Assembly: GCA_947085045.1 (NCBI GenBank)
Contig: CAMTUU010000003.1
Span: 124,001 to 188,000 of the forward strand
Length of the DNA: 64,000 nt
Direction of reading: 5' to 3'
DNA from: Pseudolysinimonas_A sp947085045
GTDB lineage: Bacteria; Actinomycetota; Actinomycetes; Actinomycetales; Microbacteriaceae
The notes below the pieces were generated by a model. The model saw only the letters and a program-made list of their open reading frames with translations, had not been told where the DNA came from and did not search any database. The translations under genes and the position numbers were made by a program. Shown piece after piece: positions 60,470 through 64,000 of this stretch; the stretch's first letter is position 1; every line of letters begins with the position of its first letter.

Positions 60470-62839
60470 GTGTCAGACAGAGGCAGCATCGCGATCGTCG
60501 GGATGGCGTGTCGCTTCCCGGGAGCCGCCACCGTCGAGGAGTTCTGGGACAACCTGACCGCCGTCCGCGACACAGTGCAGCGAGAGCCCGAGGCCGGCGG
60601 ATCCTTCGTCGGCGCGGCCGGGAAGGTGTCCGACCAGGAGCGCTTCGATAGCGAATACTTCCGCGTGACGCCCGCGGAGGCCGACCTGATGGACCCCCAG
60701 CAACGGGTGCTGCTCGAAGTCGCCGTCGAGGCCATGGAGGACGCCGGATACGGCGGCGACGACGTCGACCCCGACTCGGGACCGGTCATCGGGGTCTTCG
60801 TCGGCGGCGGCGGCGACGAGTATCTCCACGAGTTCGCCGGCCCGGCGAGCGGACGGGACGTCTTCGAGGATCTCCGGCTGCGCACCGGGAACGGCAAGGA
60901 CTTCCTGGCCGCGCGCCTCGCGTTCAAACTGGGCTTCGGCGGTCCGAGCGTGACCGTTCAAGCGGGCTGCGCGACCGGCCTCGTCGCCGTCGCGACCGCC
61001 TGCAACGCCCTGCTCCTCGGCGATTGCGACATCGCCATCGCCGGCGGCATCAGCCTCCTGATGCCGGACGCGACCGGCTACCGCTACGAAGCCGGCGGGA
61101 TCCTCTCCCGGGACGGATACTGCCGGCCGTTCGACGCTGCGGCCGACGGCACCGTGCCCAGTTCCGGAGTCGGCCTCCTCGTCTTGAGGCGCGACGAGGA
61201 TGCGACGCGCGACGGGGATACCCGCCGGGCGATCCTGCGCGGGTGGGCCGTCAACAACGACGCGAGGTCCCGGTCCGGATTCACCGTCCCGAACGTCGAC
61301 GGTCAGGCTCGCGTGGTCCGCCAGGCGCTCTCCCGCGCCGGTGCGACCGCCTCGGACATTGGGTTCCTCGAGACGCACGGGACCGCGACGGCGGTGGGAG
61401 ACGCCGTCGAGATCGACGCCCTCAAGCAGAACTTCGGCGAGATCGCGACGGACCAGCCGTGCGTCCTCGGCGCCGTGAAGGCGAACATCGGGCACACGGA
61501 CTCCGCGGCCGGGATCGCCGGGCTGATCAAGGCGACCCTCGTCGTGGAGCGCGGGATCATCCCCGGGACGGCCAACTTCACCCGGCCTCACGAGCTCCTC
61601 GAGCTCGACGCGAGCCCGTTCACGATCTCCGCCGAGACGACGGTCTGGACGCGGCCCGGCGAACGGCTCGCGGGGGTGAGCTCGTTCGCGCTCGGTGGCA
61701 ACAACGCCCACGTGATCGTCGCGGGTCCGGCGCCCCGACCCACGGTGCCGACGCGGGTCGGGGCCCACGTCATCGCGCTCTCCGCTCGGACGCCGTCGGG
61801 TCTCGAGCGGCTGAAGGCCGAGACCGGGAAATGGGCGGCCGATGCCCGACAGATGCCGAGCGAGGTACTCGCGGACGCTGCGTTCACACTGGCGGTCGGC
61901 CGCCGACGGCACGAGCACCGGTGGGTCGGGGTGGCGACCGACGCGGACCACGCGCGGCGGCTCATCGTGACGGCGGCCGCCCCGGCGCCGACGGTCCTGC
62001 GTCGCGAGCTGATCGTCGCCGGGACGGCGTCGGGCGTCTCGGATCTCGCCGGCGGCGAACTCGCGTCGCAACCGGTCTATCTCGCGACCGTCGCGGTCCT
62101 GGAGTCCGAACTCGGGGAGGGCCACACCCGTGAACGGGAGCCCGCGTTCGTCGTGCTCGCCGTGCTTCGGTCGTTGGAACGCCTCGGCCTCACGTTCGCC
62201 CGGCTCGATGGACCGACCTGGATCGGTCCGCTGTTCGAATGGCACGACGCGGACGCGGCCAGGCGGCGACCGCTCTCCAAGGCGCTGGATGCCTGCGCCC
62301 GGCTTCTCGGTGACGTCCGCGGCGCGACCGCCGAGCCGCGAGTCGGGGGAGACCCGCCCGCGCCATCCCCCGGACGAGTCGTCCTCGGCGAGGCCTTCTC
62401 CCTGACGACCGCGGCCGCCGAGGCGTGGGCGACGGGCGCCGATGTCGACCTGGCGCGGCTTTACGAGAACGAGCACCGGCAGCGGATCCCGCTGCCGACC
62501 TACCCGTTCGAACGACGCAATCACACCCTGCCCCGTCGCGAATCACGACAGGCCCCGACCTCCGGCGCCGTTCGGGGGGAGGAACCCCGATCCCTCGACG
62601 TCAACGAGGTGATGACGGGCATCTGGCAGCGCGTCCTGGGCCTGGAGTCGATCGACGTCGATGCGCACTTCCTCGATGACCTGGGCGGGGACTCGATGTA
62701 CGCCGTCGAGATCGGCGGACAGCTCAACGACGCGCTGGGCGTGAATCTTCCGATCGACCTCCCCTTCGAAGCTCCGACGATTCGGCAAGCCGTCGCAATC
62801 GCGAACGCCACCCTTTCAACGAGAGCGGAACTCAGATGA
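60470..62839 (+). CDS. Ketosynthase-acyl carrier protein with degenerate acyltransferase region
   Basis: A 789-residue type I polyketide synthase-like protein. The ketosynthase (residues 1-425) has catalytic Cys167 in VQAGCATGL, His in ETHGTATAVGDAVE and KANIGHTDSAAGIAG. The KS-AT linker (SARTPSGLERLKAETGKW) is normal. The region where an acyltransferase should be is only about 140 residues and lacks GHSxG, but the post-AT linker RQRIPLPTYPFERRNHTL is present. The C-terminal ACP carries Ser742 in DDLGGDSMYAVEI. GTG 60470 follows GGGGTGG; ATG 60458 is an alternative without an RBS. No AT, KR or TE in the window. Confidence 0.83.
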   Translation: MSDRGSIAIVGMACRFPGAATVEEFWDNLTAVRDTVQREPEAGGSFVGAAGKVSDQERFDSEYFRVTPAEADLMDPQQRVLLEVAVEAMEDAGYGGDDVDPDSGPVIGVFVGGGGDEYLHEFAGPASGRDVFEDLRLRTGNGKDFLAARLAFKLGFGGPSVTVQAGCATGLVAVATACNALLLGDCDIAIAGGISLLMPDATGYRYEAGGILSRDGYCRPFDAAADGTVPSSGVGLLVLRRDEDATRDGDTRRAILRGWAVNNDARSRSGFTVPNVDGQARVVRQALSRAGATASDIGFLETHGTATAVGDAVEIDALKQNFGEIATDQPCVLGAVKANIGHTDSAAGIAGLIKATLVVERGIIPGTANFTRPHELLELDASPFTISAETTVWTRPGERLAGVSSFALGGNNAHVIVAGPAPRPTVPTRVGAHVIALSARTPSGLERLKAETGKWAADARQMPSEVLADAAFTLAVGRRRHEHRWVGVATDADHARRLIVTAAAPAPTVLRRELIVAGTASGVSDLAGGELASQPVYLATVAVLESELGEGHTREREPAFVVLAVLRSLERLGLTFARLDGPTWIGPLFEWHDADAARRRPLSKALDACARLLGDVRGATAEPRVGGDPPAPSPGRVVLGEAFSLTTAAAEAWATGADVDLARLYENEHRQRIPLPTYPFERRNHTLPRRESRQAPTSGAVRGEEPRSLDVNEVMTGIWQRVLGLESIDVDAHFLDDLGGDSMYAVEIGGQLNDALGVNLPIDLPFEAPTIRQAVAIANATLSTRAELR

Positions 62840-63153
62840 TCGACCTTGATGACCAGTCGGTGCTGTCGCGGCGCATGGACGTGACGACACGTTTCACCGA
62901 GAGCGTGCAGAACCTCCTGACGACGGGTGAGGACGACGTCCTGCTCGAGACGCTCGTCGGTCGCTACGTGATGAATCGCGATGCCCGCGAGGTCTGGGCA
63001 CTGATCGACGGGTCCCGCACCGTCGCTCAGATCTCGGACGCCATCGCCGGGCGCCGATCCGCGTCGTCGGCGGAGATCGGACCGGAGGTCCTCGCGCTAT
63101 GCGGAGAGCTTCTGGAGTTCCAGCTGGCCGAGATCCCGTCCGACCGTCCGTGA
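62836..63153 (+). CDS. PqqD-like (RiPP recognition element-type) protein
   Basis: A 105-residue protein resembling stand-alone PqqD family members: YVMNRDAREVWALIDGSRTVAQISDAIAG is the wHTH-like core (strand, helix, ISDAIAG motif), and GPEVLALCGELLEFQLAE the final helix. PqqD-like domains bind leader peptides and present them to modifying enzymes in many RiPP pathways. It overlaps the ketosynthase stop (ATGA) and the next gene (GTGA). Its potential partner is the 25-residue peptide encoded 19 kb away under the same operator, which is inference. Acyl-carrier-bound substrates are another possibility. Confidence 0.72.
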   Translation: MIDLDDQSVLSRRMDVTTRFTESVQNLLTTGEDDVLLETLVGRYVMNRDAREVWALIDGSRTVAQISDAIAGRRSASSAEIGPEVLALCGELLEFQLAEIPSDRP

Positions 63154-64000
63154 CGCCACCTCCGCTCACACGCGTCGGCTTGCAACTCGCCGGCTACACC
63201 CGGCCCGGGGTCCCCGACAGGCTCCTCTTCAACGGCGTGGCCGAGAGCGTTCTCGCGGCGGAGCGGAGCGGGTTCGATTCGATCTGGGTGATGGACCATC
63301 TGCACCAGATCTCGACCGTCGGCGAGCCGGAGGAACCGATCCTCGAGGCCTACACGACGCTGGCGGCGCTCGCCGCGCTGACGTCGACTGTCCGGCTCGG
63401 CGCGCTCGTGTCGGCGGTCGGCTTCAGGAATCCCTCGTTGACCGCGAAGATGATCACCACGATCGACGTCATCAGCCAGGGCAGGGCGGTCCTCGGCATC
63501 GGCGCCGGATGGCATGACGAGGAGTATCGGGCGTACGGGTTCGAGTTCCCCGCGGTCCGCGAACGCATGCGGCAGCTCGAGGCGGCCATCCTGATCTGCC
63601 GCTCGATGTTCACCCACGGGACGGACGGCGCCCTCAACGTGCCGCCGCCGATCCAGCACGGGGGGCCGCCGATCCTCATCGGCGGAGGGGGCGAGAAGGT
63701 GCTGCTCCCGATGGTGGCGAGGCTCGGCGACGCCTGCAACCTGTTCGGCGGGCCCGCGACCGTGCGCCACAAGATCTCGGTCCTGCACCGGGCGTGCGCC
63801 GACGTCGGCCGCAATCCGGACGAGATCACGAAGACCTGGCTCGGAACCGCGGTGCTCGCTGACTCGGAGTGGGATCTGCGGTCCCAGCTAGAGCGCCTCG
63901 CCGGCCTGCTCAAGCTCTCCCCGTCGGCCGTTCGCGGGTTCGCGTTGTGCGGTTCCCGGAGCGACATCCACGAGCAGGTGCAGGCCTACCGCGGGGCCGG
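63150..64000 (+). CDS. LLM class flavin-dependent oxidoreductase (3' end outside window)
   Basis: The first ~283 residues of a luciferase-like monooxygenase: VGLQLAGYTRPGVPDRLL, GFDSIWVMDHLHQI, LAALTSTVRLGALVSAVGFRNPSLTAKM, SQGRAVLGIGAGWHDEEYRAYGFEFP and PPILIGGGGEK are F420/FMN-using LLM hallmarks. In NRPS/PKS clusters such enzymes hydroxylate or oxidise carrier-bound or free intermediates. The GTG start overlaps the PqqD-like gene stop. It runs off the right end, so the operon continues beyond the window. Confidence 0.84.
   Translation, partial: MTPPPLTRVGLQLAGYTRPGVPDRLLFNGVAESVLAAERSGFDSIWVMDHLHQISTVGEPEEPILEAYTTLAALAALTSTVRLGALVSAVGFRNPSLTAKMITTIDVISQGRAVLGIGAGWHDEEYRAYGFEFPAVRERMRQLEAAILICRSMFTHGTDGALNVPPPIQHGGPPILIGGGGEKVLLPMVARLGDACNLFGGPATVRHKISVLHRACADVGRNPDEITKTWLGTAVLADSEWDLRSQLERLAGLLKLSPSAVRGFALCGSRSDIHEQVQAYRGA

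Overview
The window is high-GC DNA from an actinobacterium, most likely Microbacteriaceae or a close relative. The signs are split PurS/PurQ/PurL, GTG and TTG starts, many ATGA/GTGA stop-start overlaps, actinobacterial families (DUF3817, DUF6421-like, Septum_form-like, a short SecA2) and F420/LLM oxidoreductases. No rRNA, tRNA or CRISPR array was seen.

Positions 1-43,400 look mostly like chromosomal backbone. In order they hold: the 3' part of a phosphonate importer (phnD and partial phnC); a serine hydrolase, an SGNH esterase and a small kinase; purS-purQ; a DHFR-like protein and a frameshifted DUF1801 gene; an unknown secreted protein behind an AT-rich, hairpin-rich region; an ABC exporter; an MscS channel; purL; chorismate mutase with an SDR; a DUF433/PIN toxin-antitoxin pair; purA; a TrmH-like methyltransferase with a Fic enzyme that has a striking upstream inverted repeat; a HAD phosphatase with a DNA methyltransferase; pyrE; exonuclease III; a decayed alkD-like/AEC-permease locus; a DUF6421-like protein; SecA2 with a 2H phosphoesterase; a two-component system with an ABC exporter; threonine aldolase; an MBL hydrolase; and an acyl-CoA ligase.

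Positions about 40,700-64,000 are the unusual part. Four transcription units have near-identical palindromes of the form GTAATCGATTAC close upstream, at 43,776, 43,984, 58,174 (weaker) and 60,441, and a LacI-family regulator is encoded inside the region. The units are: (i) leftward, a 25-residue peptide ORF too short for ordinary gene calling, then a nucleotidyltransferase, an HPr-kinase-like P-loop protein and a CYTH protein; (ii) rightward, an NMT1/THI5-type ABC importer with a glutamine-amidotransferase-like protein, an M24 peptidase-fold protein and the LacI regulator; (iii) leftward, an unknown protein, a MazG-like pyrophosphohydrolase, a short HisG-like phosphoribosyltransferase, an FBPase/IMPase-type phosphatase, a class II aldolase, a transketolase, a PurM paralog, a nitrilase-fold amidase and an M20 peptidase; (iv) rightward, a ketosynthase-ACP protein with a degenerate acyltransferase region, a PqqD-like protein and an LLM flavin oxidoreductase cut by the window end. 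A second PurM paralog and a second nucleotidyltransferase lie on the minus strand between units iii and iv.

Together this looks like one co-regulated accessory system with RiPP-like parts (peptide, PqqD-like protein, HPrK-like kinase, nucleotidyltransferase), nucleotide and imidazole chemistry (HisG-like, MazG-like, two PurM), sugar-phosphate supply, and amide hydrolases with an importer. I do not recognise the combination as a described pathway. A peptide or small molecule carrying a ribotide-like group is one inference; a catabolic regulon is the main alternative. The cluster probably continues past the right edge.
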